Assembly (NCBI GenBank): GCA_035493955.1
Contig: DATJHI010000041.1
Span: 159,158 to 223,157 of the forward strand
DNA length: 64,000 bases
Source: NCED01 sp035493955
GTDB taxonomy: Bacteria; Pseudomonadota; Alphaproteobacteria; Caulobacterales; Caulobacteraceae
Direction of reading: 5' to 3'
Part shown: positions 23,485 to 31,310 of the stretch, piece after piece
Layout of the letters: each line of letters opens with the position of its first letter
Numbering within the stretch: the stretch's first letter is position 1
Notes under the pieces: model-generated
Told to the model about the DNA's origin: nothing
Databases searched by the model: none
What the model saw: the letters and a program-made list of their open reading frames with translations, nothing else
Made by a program: the position numbers and the translations under genes

Positions 23485-25752
23485 CTACGTCTTCCCACCC
23501 CGCTTCGGCCGCTCCGCATACCGCGCGCGGTATTCCGCCCGCGCCTGGGTCACCGCGGTCTTGTCCTCGGCGCCGCCGGCCATGCCGCTCATGGCGTCGT
23601 TGGCGAATTCCAGGTCCAAGAGCTTCAGCCGCTTGATCTCGTCGCGCAGCCGCGCCGCGGTCTCGAATTCCAGGTTGGCGGCGGCGTCGCGCATCTTGGC
23701 CTCCAGGTCCTTCAAGGTGGCCTGGAAGTTGGAGCCCAGGAACGGCTTGGCCTCCTCCGCCACGCCTAAGTCCACCGTCACCCGGTCGCCCTTCTCGAAG
23801 GGGCTGTTCATGATGTCGGCGATGTCGCGGCGCACGCTCTCCGGGGTGATGCCGTGTTCGAGGTTGTAGGCCTCCTGCTTCTCGCGGCGGCGGTTGGTCT
23901 CGGCCATGGCCCGCTCCATCGAGCCGGTGATGCGGTCGGCATAGAGGATCACCCGGCCGTCGATGTTGCGCGCCGCCCGGCCGATGGTCTGGATCAGCGA
24001 GGTTTCCGAGCGCAGGAACCCCTCCTTGTCGGCGTCGAGGATGGCGACAAGGGCGCACTCGGGGATGTCCAGGCCCTCGCGCAGCAGGTTGATCCCGACC
24101 AGCACGTCGAAGGTCCCCAGGCGCAGGTCGCGGATGATCTGGATCCGCTCCACCGTGTCGACGTCGGAGTGCATGTAGCGGACCCGCACCCCCTGTTCAT
24201 GCATGTATTCGGTCAGGTCCTCGGCCATCTTCTTGGTCAGGACGGTGACCAGGGACCGGTAGCCGGCCCTGGCCACGTCCTTGATTTCGGCGATGACGTC
24301 GTCGACCTGGCTGAAGGGGCGCCCGTCGGGGGTCCTCGACACCGGGCGGATCTCCACCGGCGGGTCGATCAGGCCGGTGGGGCGGATCACCTGTTCGGCG
24401 AAGACGCCGCCGGTGCGGTCCATCTCCCACGGGCCCGGGGTGGCCGAGACGTGGGTGGTCTGGGGCCGCATGGCGTCCCACTCCTCGAACTTGAGCGGAC
24501 GGTTGTCCATGCAGGAGGGCAGGCGGAAGCCGTACTCGGCCAGGGTGGTCTTGCGCCGGAAGTCGCCTTTGTACATGGCCCCGATCTGGGGAATGGTGAC
24601 GTGGCTCTCGTCGGCGAACAGCAGGGCGTTCTCGGGGACGTATTCGAACAGGGTTGGCGGCGGCTCGCCCGGAAGGCGCCCGGTCAGGTAGCGGCTGTAG
24701 TTCTCGATCCCGGCGCAGGAACCGGTCGCCTCCATCATCTCCAGGTCGAAACGGGTGCGCTGTTCCAGGCGCTGGGCTTCAAGCAGTTTGCCGGTCTCGG
24801 TGAACCATTTCACCCGCTCCTCCATCTCCACCCTGATGTGGTCGATGGCCTGTTTCAGGGTCGGGCGCGGGGTGACGTAGTGGCTGTTGGCGTAGATCTT
24901 CACCGCGGGCAGGTCGGCGGTCTTCTTCCCCGTCAGGGGGTCGAATTCCATGATGCTCTCGACCTCCTCCCCGAACAGGGAGATGCGCCAGGCGCGGTCC
25001 TCGTAGTGGGCGGGGAAGATCTCGATCACGTCGCCGCGGCGGCGGAAGGTCCCCCGCGTGAAGGACGCGTCGTTGCGCTTGTACTGCAGGGCGACGAGGT
25101 CGGCCATCAGCCGCCGTTCGTCCACCACCTCGCCGACCTCCAGGCTGAAGGTCATGGCGGTGTAGGTCTCGACCGAGCCGATGCCGTAGATGCAGGAGAC
25201 CGAGGCGACGATGATCACGTCGTCCCGCTCCAGGATCGCGCGGGTGGCCGAGTGGCGCATCCGGTCGATCTGCTCGTTTATGGACGAGTCCTTCTCGATG
25301 TAGGTGTCGGTGCGGGGGACGTAGGCCTCGGGCTGGTAGTAGTCGTAGTAGGAGACGAAATACTCGACCGCGTTGTGCGGGAAGAAACTTCTGAATTCTC
25401 CGAAAAGTTGGGCGGCCAGGGTCTTGTTGGGGGCCAGGATCAGGGCCGGGCGCTGCACCGCCTCGATCACCTTGGCCATGGTGAAGGTCTTGCCGGAGCC
25501 GGTGACGCCCAGCAGCACCTGGTCCTGCTCGCCCCGCCGGGCGATGCCCTCCACCAGCTCGGCGATCGCGGCGGGCTGGTCGCCGGCGGGCTGGTAGTCG
25601 CTGACCAGCTGGAACTTGCGCCCGCCCTCGGACTTGCTCGGCCGCGCCGGACGGTGCGGGACCCAGGCGGCGCTCTGCGCGCCGCCGGTGAAATCATGGA
25701 GGAAGCGGGCGGAGGCTTCCTCCACGCCAGGGGGCGGTGCGGAACGGGGCAT
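23485..25752 (-). CDS. uvrB: Excinuclease ABC subunit B
   Basis: A 755-residue helicase-like damage-verification subunit of nucleotide excision repair. Walker A is GVTGSGKTFTMA; the beta-hairpin inserted into DNA is YYDYYQPEAYVPRTDTYIEKD-like; motif II is DESH; motif VI is QTIGRAARN. The C-terminal UVR domain that contacts UvrC is in AANLEFETAARLRDEIKRLK. The N-terminus is about 50 residues longer than in E. coli, so a later start such as one near the KFQLVSDYQPAGDQP segment is possible. Confidence 0.97.
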   Translation of the reverse strand: MPRSAPPPGVEEASARFLHDFTGGAQSAAWVPHRPARPSKSEGGRKFQLVSDYQPAGDQPAAIAELVEGIARRGEQDQVLLGVTGSGKTFTMAKVIEAVQRPALILAPNKTLAAQLFGEFRSFFPHNAVEYFVSYYDYYQPEAYVPRTDTYIEKDSSINEQIDRMRHSATRAILERDDVIIVASVSCIYGIGSVETYTAMTFSLEVGEVVDERRLMADLVALQYKRNDASFTRGTFRRRGDVIEIFPAHYEDRAWRISLFGEEVESIMEFDPLTGKKTADLPAVKIYANSHYVTPRPTLKQAIDHIRVEMEERVKWFTETGKLLEAQRLEQRTRFDLEMMEATGSCAGIENYSRYLTGRLPGEPPPTLFEYVPENALLFADESHVTIPQIGAMYKGDFRRKTTLAEYGFRLPSCMDNRPLKFEEWDAMRPQTTHVSATPGPWEMDRTGGVFAEQVIRPTGLIDPPVEIRPVSRTPDGRPFSQVDDVIAEIKDVARAGYRSLVTVLTKKMAEDLTEYMHEQGVRVRYMHSDVDTVERIQIIRDLRLGTFDVLVGINLLREGLDIPECALVAILDADKEGFLRSETSLIQTIGRAARNIDGRVILYADRITGSMERAMAETNRRREKQEAYNLEHGITPESVRRDIADIMNSPFEKGDRVTVDLGVAEEAKPFLGSNFQATLKDLEAKMRDAAANLEFETAARLRDEIKRLKLLDLEFANDAMSGMAGGAEDKTAVTQARAEYRARYAERPKRGGKT

Positions 25753-25914
25753 GAACGGAAGGTAGGGCTTCGAAAGTCCTAGGGCTAGGGGCCCCGGGCG
25801 CCCAATTTCCAGGCGCCCGGCGATGAACGGCGGCTAAGCGTGGCCTTAAGGAAACTGTTGGGGTCTGCGTGCGTATCCTCGTCCCTGGAACTCAGCCGTC
25901 GAGGAGGAGCCGCC

Positions 25915-26247
25915 ATGTCCGTGCAGGAAATCCACACCATCGACTACACCTACAAGGACGACGACGACGCCGGCCCGGTCCTGGTCGTCTCCGACCCTCT
26001 GGGCTGGGACCCGGCCGAGGAGGCGCCCCACATCGAGCTGCTGACCGACAAGCTCAACACCCAGCAGATCTTCGTCAGCTCGGGCCAGATCGCCAAGCTG
26101 TGGCCAGACTATCACGACGGCCAGACGGTGCGGGTCGAGGTCGCCGCCCGCTGCTCCCTGAGCCGCCGGGCCGAGGCCTTCTACCGCCACGCCCGCGACG
26201 TCCTGGCCGAGACCAACATCGAGCTGAGCGTGGTGCTGCTGTCCTAG
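25915..26247 (+). CDS. Hypothetical 110-aa protein
   Basis: An acidic protein starting MSVQEIHTIDYTYKDDDDAG, with an excellent SD (GAGGAGGAG) five to seven bases upstream. No signal peptide, membrane helix or known motif is seen. The C-terminal half (ARCSLSRRAEAFYRHARDVL) is helical and basic. Conserved small proteins of this kind occur in Caulobacterales, but I cannot name the family. Confidence 0.65.
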   Translation: MSVQEIHTIDYTYKDDDDAGPVLVVSDPLGWDPAEEAPHIELLTDKLNTQQIFVSSGQIAKLWPDYHDGQTVRVEVAARCSLSRRAEAFYRHARDVLAETNIELSVVLLS

Positions 26248-26328
26248 GCCGCCGCGCCCGCGCAAGAAGGTTGATGACGACCCGTCCGGGGTTTGGCTAA
26301 AACGCTGCGCCACAGAGCGGAGCGGACC

Positions 26329-27033
26329 ATGCATACCCAGGACGTGCCCTACAGCCACGACGGCGTCGGCCTGACCGGCTTCCTCGCCTATGACGACGCG
26401 ACGAGCGGGCCGCGCCCCGGGGTGCTGGTGATCCACGACGCCGGGGGACTGGGCGACAACATCAAGGAAAAGACCCGCCGCCTGGCCCGGCTCGGCTACA
26501 CCGCCTTCGCCCTGGACCTGTTCGGGACGCCGCGGACCGGCATGGACGACGCCATGGCCCGGCTGAAGGCGCTCGGCCAGGACATCCCGCACTGGCGGGC
26601 CCGCACCCGCGCCGGGCTGGACGTGCTGGCGGCCCAGCCCCAGGCGGACGCCTCGCGGCTGGCGGCGATCGGCTACTGCTTCGGCGGCACCACCGTCTAT
26701 GAGCTGGCCCGCTCGGGGGTGCCGCTGAAGGGGGTGGTGGGCTTCCATTCCGGCCTGGCCCCCAGCTCCGGCGAGGCCGCCAACATCAAGGGCAAGGTCC
26801 TGACCCTGATCGGCGCCGACGACCCGCTGATCCCGCCCGAGGCGCGGCTGGCCTTCGAGCAGGAGCTGCGCGAGGCCAAGGTGAACTGGCAGGTGAGCCT
26901 GTACGGCGGCGTCGGCCACAGCTTCACCAACCCCGGCGCCGACGGCAGCAAGCCCGGCTTCAAATACGACGCCCAGGCCGACGCCAGGTCCTGGGCCGAG
27001 ATGACGCGGTTCTTCGAGGAGATCTTCGCCTGA
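26329..27033 (+). CDS. Dienelactone hydrolase family protein
   Basis: A 234-residue alpha/beta-hydrolase. The nucleophile is Cys in GYCFGGTTVYEL, as in dienelactone hydrolases; Asp lies in IGADDPLIPPEAR and His in GGVGHSFTNP. The N-terminal GVLVIHDAGGLGDNIKEKTRRLA segment forms the oxyanion region. It hydrolyses carboxylic ester or lactone bonds; the substrate is unknown, and no aromatic-degradation genes are adjacent. The ATG chosen leaves out 12 upstream residues that lack family similarity. Confidence 0.88.
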   Translation: MHTQDVPYSHDGVGLTGFLAYDDATSGPRPGVLVIHDAGGLGDNIKEKTRRLARLGYTAFALDLFGTPRTGMDDAMARLKALGQDIPHWRARTRAGLDVLAAQPQADASRLAAIGYCFGGTTVYELARSGVPLKGVVGFHSGLAPSSGEAANIKGKVLTLIGADDPLIPPEARLAFEQELREAKVNWQVSLYGGVGHSFTNPGADGSKPGFKYDAQADARSWAEMTRFFEEIFA

Positions 27034-27115
27034 GACCCAAGTGACGGGAAGCATCCATAAGCGGGCCGGGACGTTCAGGACGGATCGGTATTCGACTTTC
27101 AGCAAGGAGGCGCCC

Positions 27116-27448
27116 GTGAAGCCCTTACTCGTGATTGCGATCCTGTCCGCGTCCCTGGTTTCGGTTCCGGCCCTGGCCCAGGACGGCGGTCCCGATCCGG
27201 GCGCCCCCAGCGCCTATGCCGGGGCCAGCAAGGACGCCTTCTATTCGGTCGAGCAGCGGATGGACGCGGTCGAACAGCGCATCCGGTCGATGGGCCGGGG
27301 CGGCGCCCAGGCCATGGCGGCCATGCGCTCGATCCGCGCCTTCGCCGCCCAGCAGAAGGCCCGTCACAACGGCGAGCTGCGCGACTGGGACCGGGAGGCG
27401 ATCAACCTGCGGCTCGACCAGCTGACGGGCCGTTACCACCTCGCCTAG
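27116..27448 (+). CDS. Small exported helical protein
   Basis: A 110-residue protein beginning with GTG behind a perfect AAGGAGG. The signal peptide is MKPLLVIAILSASLVSVPALAQ. The mature part is helical, Arg/Gln-rich, with SVEQRMDAVEQRIRSM and a C-terminal WDREAINLRLDQLTGRY. It could be a small coiled-coil periplasmic protein. The function is unknown. Confidence 0.7.
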   Translation: MKPLLVIAILSASLVSVPALAQDGGPDPGAPSAYAGASKDAFYSVEQRMDAVEQRIRSMGRGGAQAMAAMRSIRAFAAQQKARHNGELRDWDREAINLRLDQLTGRYHLA

Positions 27449-27509
27449 GATCGGGATCCCCCACTTTTGGGAAAGGTCCGATGTGCTACATCCCCTGCCG
27501 CAATAGAGG

Positions 27510-28670
27510 ATGCGCGCCATCGCCTGGACCTCGCCCAAGCTGAAGCCGCTGGCGACCTATGCGCCCCAGGCCAGACACGCCGTCCGCGTGACCGTGGCGG
27601 CGTCGGCCGGCTACGCCCTGGCGCACGCGCTCAATCTGCCTCAGAGCTATTGGGTGGTGTTCTCCACCGTGCTGGTGATCCAGACCAGCATCGGCGCCAC
27701 GCTCAATCTGGCGGTGGAGCGGCTGATCGGCACCATGTTCGGGGCCCTGGTCGGCGGTCTGGCCGTGTGGCTCCGTCCCCAGACTCCTCTCGGCCTCGGC
27801 GTGGCCCTGGCCGTGGCGGTGGCGATCACCTCCTTCGGGGCGGCCGGCGGGGCCAAGTTCAAGGTCGCGCCGGTCACGGCGGTGGTCATGCTGGTCAGTC
27901 CCAGCGGCGTGGTCCTGGGACCCCTGGAGGCCGCGGTGCTGCGGGTGCTCGAAATCGGCCTCGGCAGCGTGATCGGGTTGATGGCGACCCTGTTCATCTT
28001 CCCCGCCCGCGCCCACAAGGCCGCCGCCAAGCGCATCCAGAGCGTGCTCGAAGACCTCGCCCAGTTGATCGAGGTCGCGGTCGCGCGGCTGGAGGGACAG
28101 ACCCTCGACGTGACCCAACTGACCATCCGCCTGCGCTCAGGCCTGGCGTCGGTGGAGAACGCCGTGGCGGAGACCGCGCGGGAACGCTCCAGCCGGCTGG
28201 GCGACGACCCCCTGCCCGAGGCGGTGGTGCGCACCCTGTGGCGCCTGCGCGGAGACACGGTGACGCTCGCCCGCATCGCCGAGGGCGGCCTTCCCGAACC
28301 GGCCGGCGCCCATCTCAAACCTGCGGCGCAGGCGTTGCTGGGGGCTCAAGCGGCCTTCGCCCGGGCGTGCAGCGTCGCCATGGCGACGGGGTTGACGGTG
28401 GACCGGGCGCCGCTGAACCGGGCGCACGAGATGTTCCAGACCGCCGTCGAGGGCGTGCGGCGCGAGCACCTGACCCGCGATCTGACCATCGAGGCGATCA
28501 GCCCCTATTTCGGGCTGGTGTTCGCGGCGGAGGGCCTGCACGTCAACCTGCTCGACCTGGCCGACCGGATCGAGGAGGCGCAGGGGCGGCGAACCGGGCA
28601 AGCCCCGACGGATCGGCGCCAGGACGATCTGGAGGCCGCCGCGGCGGCGACCGCTCAGCCGTCCGCGTGA
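27510..28670 (+). CDS. FUSC-family membrane protein (aromatic-acid exporter-like)
   Basis: A 386-residue inner-membrane protein. The N-terminal half contains about six hydrophobic segments (residues 25-170) with the FUSC landmarks SYWVVFSTVLVIQTSIGATLNLAVERLIGT. The cytoplasmic half is helical, and ends with LADRIEEAQG and a polar tail. Relatives include fusaric-acid resistance and p-hydroxybenzoate exporter subunits. No periplasmic adaptor gene is next to it, so the substrate is open. Confidence 0.85.
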   Translation: MRAIAWTSPKLKPLATYAPQARHAVRVTVAASAGYALAHALNLPQSYWVVFSTVLVIQTSIGATLNLAVERLIGTMFGALVGGLAVWLRPQTPLGLGVALAVAVAITSFGAAGGAKFKVAPVTAVVMLVSPSGVVLGPLEAAVLRVLEIGLGSVIGLMATLFIFPARAHKAAAKRIQSVLEDLAQLIEVAVARLEGQTLDVTQLTIRLRSGLASVENAVAETARERSSRLGDDPLPEAVVRTLWRLRGDTVTLARIAEGGLPEPAGAHLKPAAQALLGAQAAFARACSVAMATGLTVDRAPLNRAHEMFQTAVEGVRREHLTRDLTIEAISPYFGLVFAAEGLHVNLLDLADRIEEAQGRRTGQAPTDRRQDDLEAAAAATAQPSA

Positions 28671-28676
28671 GCTGCC

Positions 28677-29192
28677 TTACGGAACCGGAGCGACCGGGGC
28701 GACCGGCGCGGCGGCCGGGGAACTGGCCCCGGTCAAAGCGCCCAACGCGGCCGACAGCGGGCTCGCCCCGCCGCCGCCCGAGGGCGCCGGGGCAGAACCG
28801 CCGCCCGTGGAGCGGATGGTGACCTGGCAGCCCGGTGCGCAGGCCATGTCGGTGCGGGCCGGCCCGCGATAGACCGACACCCGGCCGGAGTCGGCTGAGC
28901 TGACCACCAGGTCGGCGGTGTAGAGCGCCCGCCCGTCCCGATCGAGCACGACGATGTCGGTCGCGCCGTAGCCGCGGCCCAGGACATAGAGGGTGTGGCT
29001 GTCGATCACGGTGACGTCGGCGATGGCCGAATTGCCGACCAGCACCGAAGCGGCCGCTCCGGGAATGTTCAGCCGGGTCGTCTGGTCGATCCCCACCACC
29101 AGCGAGGAAGCGGCGGCCGGACCGGCGGCCGCGACAAGGCAGGGGGCGGCCAGACAAAGGGTGGCGAGGGTGCGGCGGACGATGGAGCGCAT
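28677..29192 (-). CDS. Exported protein with pilus-assembly (CpaC N-terminal-like) domain
   Basis: A 171-residue protein with signal peptide MRSIVRRTLATLCLAAPCLVAAAG. Residues about 28-100 (LVVGIDQTTRLNIPGAAASV; SAIADVTVIDSHTLYVLGRGYGATDIVVLD) match the N-terminal domain that precedes the secretin in CpaC (compare SDPKVADVV...RRIYVLGVGAGQTDAVFF in cpaC here). The tail is a Gly/Ala/Pro-rich linker with no secretin. It is divergent from pilA, so it is probably a pilus accessory protein at the outer membrane. Confidence 0.8.
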   Translation of the reverse strand: MRSIVRRTLATLCLAAPCLVAAAGPAAASSLVVGIDQTTRLNIPGAAASVLVGNSAIADVTVIDSHTLYVLGRGYGATDIVVLDRDGRALYTADLVVSSADSGRVSVYRGPARTDMACAPGCQVTIRSTGGGSAPAPSGGGGASPLSAALGALTGASSPAAAPVAPVAPVP

Positions 29193-29486
29193 GGGGCGTC
29201 GTCTCTTGAACACTATATGCACGCGGGCGCGGGCTGCGCGAAAGGTGCGCCCCAATAGTCAACAAACTCTCAAGGACCCCCGCGCGCGCCGCACGGGATG
29301 CCCCCGAGTAATCAAGGTTAATCTCAAGGATAAATAAGATTAATTTCGAGAAACCATAGTTGTCGGTCGGCTCTCGAATCCGATTCACTGCAGGTTAACT
29401 CGAGCGTGCCAAGGTGTTCCTGTGTTCCGGGGTAAAGCGAGCGGGGAAGGCTCGAGGCCCCTCCCGCTTGCACAAGAGGAGATACC
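29193..29486. promoter_or_regulatory. Divergent control region of the pilN-like gene and pilA
   Basis: Nearly 300 bases without a gene. The centre (29300-29360) is the most A/T-rich stretch of the pilus locus. It contains the dyad TTAATCT (29318-29324) / AGATTAA (29337-29343) with a 12-base spacer and the CtrA-like box described separately. Confidence 0.5.
29384..29399 (+). promoter_or_regulatory. CtrA-like box upstream of pilA
   Basis: TTCA-N7-TTAAC, eight of nine positions of the CtrA consensus TTAA-N7-TTAAC, 88 bases before the pilA ATG. pilA of Caulobacter crescentus is a known CtrA target. Confidence 0.5.
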
Positions 29487-29651
29487 ATGTCGAAATTCGT
29501 CACGAACTTTTTGAAGAACGAGTCCGGCGCCACCGCCATCGAGTATGGCCTGATCGCCGCCCTGATCGCCGTCGTGGTGATCACCGCCGTCACCAGCGTC
29601 GGCTCCAAGCTGCAAGGCACGTTCAACAACGTCGCCAACGGCGTGAAATAG
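29487..29651 (+). CDS. pilA: Flp/Fap-type major pilin
   Basis: A 54-residue Flp pilin, too short for many gene finders. The prepilin cleavage site is at Gly14 in NESGATAIEYGLIAALIAVVV-type sequence, with the essential Glu and Tyr of the Flp motif after the cut. The leader is KFVTNFLKN, and the hydrophobic helix drives polymerisation. AGAGGAGA precedes the ATG. It is followed by a strong terminator, so it is made in excess over the assembly genes downstream. Confidence 0.96.
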   Translation: MSKFVTNFLKNESGATAIEYGLIAALIAVVVITAVTSVGSKLQGTFNNVANGVK

Positions 29652-29681
29652 GCTTCCGGGCGACTCGTTCGCCTGCTCAAG

Positions 29682-29712
29682 GGCCGCTGCGCTTCGGCGC
29701 CGCGGCCTTTTT
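29682..29712 (+). terminator. Intrinsic terminator after pilA
   Basis: GGCCGC (29682-29687) pairs with GCGGCC (29702-29707), the inner part GCG/CGC adds to the stem, and TTTTT follows at once. It would separate the abundant pilA transcript from cpaA. Confidence 0.85.
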
Positions 29713-29771
29713 GCTGTCCGCCGTCCGGCGTTCAATCCTTCGTTCACCAAGCCGGCGCCAAGGTCGCGCCC

Positions 29772-30296
29772 ATGCTCCACGGCTTCCAGACGCTCCTGCT
29801 GTTCGTGTTTCCGGCCCTCGCCATCGTGGCGGCCCTGACCGACGCGACCAGCATGACCATTCCCAACTGGATCTCCGTCGTCCTGGCCTTGGTTTTCCTG
29901 CCAGCCGCCCTATTGGCCGGAGCTTCCCTGGGCGACATCGGCCTGTCCCTGGCCCTGGGGGTCGGCGCCCTGGTCGTCGCCGCCGGCATGTTCGCCCTGC
30001 ACTGGATCGGCGGGGGGGACGCCAAGCTCTTCGCCGCCGCCGCCCTCTGGCTGGGCCCCACCGGCGCGGCGCCTTTCCTGTTGTGGACCGCGATCGCGGG
30101 GGGCGTCCTGGCCCTTTGCCTGCTCGGCGCACGGCGGCTGTCGGCCATGACCGGCCTTCCCGTACGCCAGCCCGCCTGGACCGAGCGCCTGCTCGCCCCG
30201 GCCGGCGACATCCCCTACGGCATCGCCATCGCCGCGGGGGCCCTGGCCGCCTTTCCCCAGTCCGGATTGATGGCCGCCGCCCACCTCGCGGCCTAA
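29772..30296 (+). CDS. cpaA: Type IV/Flp prepilin peptidase
   Basis: A 174-residue A24 aspartic membrane protease that cleaves Flp prepilins. The two catalytic Asp are in ALTDATSMTIPN (residue 24 region) and GGGDAKLFAA. About five membrane helices are seen and there is no methyltransferase domain, as usual for CpaA/TadV. It is placed directly after pilA as in Caulobacter. Confidence 0.94.
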   Translation: MLHGFQTLLLFVFPALAIVAALTDATSMTIPNWISVVLALVFLPAALLAGASLGDIGLSLALGVGALVVAAGMFALHWIGGGDAKLFAAAALWLGPTGAAPFLLWTAIAGGVLALCLLGARRLSAMTGLPVRQPAWTERLLAPAGDIPYGIAIAAGALAAFPQSGLMAAAHLAA

Positions 30297-30316
30297 ACGC
30301 TCACAAACTCTTTGGC

Positions 30317-30332
30317 TTAGGCCGGTGTTAAC
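30317..30332 (+). promoter_or_regulatory. CtrA-like box upstream of cpaB
   Basis: TTAG-N7-TTAAC, eight of nine consensus positions, 76 bases before the cpaB ATG in a 111-base gap. It suggests that cpaB-tadC are transcribed separately and under cell-cycle control. Confidence 0.5.
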
Positions 30333-30407
30333 CAGCAGACCACATGGTGGATTCGAAAATCCGCAGCTGCGCTCGCAGTCGTGTTTTGCACCGCCTGGAG
30401 AGCCTTG

Positions 30408-31310
30408 ATGGGCCCCGTCCGAATCCTGATCCTGGTCGTCGCCCTGCTCGCCGCCGTCGGCGCCGTGGTGGTCGTGCGCGGCATGTCCAAGGCCCAGGCC
30501 CCCAAGGTGGTGGTCGCCGCCGCCCCCGTGGTGGTGGAGAAGCCCTCGGCCCAGGTGCTGGTGGCCAAGCGGGACCTTCCTGCCGGCACCCGGCTGCAGC
30601 AGGCCGACATGACCTGGCAGGCCTGGCCTCAGGAATCGCTCAACCCCGCCTTCATCCTCCAGACCGCCGCCCCTAATCCCCGGGGCGAGGCGGCCAAGAT
30701 CACCGTCGCCGCCGCCGACGTGGCCAAGGCCGCCGTCGGCGCCCCGGACCCGGCCGTCACCGCCCTGGTCGGCGCCGTGGTGCGCGAGCCTATCCTCGCC
30801 AACGAACCGATGACCGATCGCAAGCTGGTGCGCTCCGGGTCCGCCGGGATCATGGCCATAACCCTGGAGCCCGGCATGCGGGCGGTGTCGGTGCCGCTGT
30901 CGGCCGAGACCGCCGCCGGCGGCTTCATCCTGCCCGGGGACCATGTCGACGTGGTCCAGAGCCGCCAGCTCGAAGGGCCGGCGCAGGGAGGCGGCAAGCA
31001 CGTCATCGCCTCGACGGTGATGCGGAACGTCAAGGTGCTGGCCATCGACCAGAACCTCACCGCCCCCAAGGGGTCGTCGGTGATCGGCGCGACCGCCACC
31101 CTGGAGCTGAACGCGCAGCAAGCCGAAGTGCTTGTGCAGGCCAAGGCGCAAGGGGACCTGACCCTGGTGCTGCGCTCCTATGCCGACGCCAACGGCCCGG
31201 CGGTGACCGTGGCCCAGAACACCGGCAGGGCCGATGACGGCGTCTTCCGCGCCTCGGTCGTGCGGGTGTTCAAGAACGGCCAGGCCTCTGAAGTGACGGT
31301 GAACCGATGA
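30408..31310 (+). CDS. cpaB: Flp pilus assembly protein CpaB
   Basis: A 300-residue protein. An N-terminal membrane helix (ILILVVALLAAVGAVVVV) anchors a periplasmic SAF domain (VLVAKRDLPAGTRLQQADM) followed by the RcpC/CpaB domain (MRAVSVPLSAETAAGGFILPGDHVDVV). CpaB is thought to gate or stabilise the secretin CpaC. The start chosen has GGAG nearby and no family sequence upstream. The end overlaps cpaC by four bases (ATGA). Confidence 0.95.
   Translation: MGPVRILILVVALLAAVGAVVVVRGMSKAQAPKVVVAAAPVVVEKPSAQVLVAKRDLPAGTRLQQADMTWQAWPQESLNPAFILQTAAPNPRGEAAKITVAAADVAKAAVGAPDPAVTALVGAVVREPILANEPMTDRKLVRSGSAGIMAITLEPGMRAVSVPLSAETAAGGFILPGDHVDVVQSRQLEGPAQGGGKHVIASTVMRNVKVLAIDQNLTAPKGSSVIGATATLELNAQQAEVLVQAKAQGDLTLVLRSYADANGPAVTVAQNTGRADDGVFRASVVRVFKNGQASEVTVNR

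Noticed and set aside
23854..25782. 642-codon open frame antisense to uvrB
   Set aside because: Shadow frame of high-GC coding sequence; uvrB motifs are intact on the minus strand.
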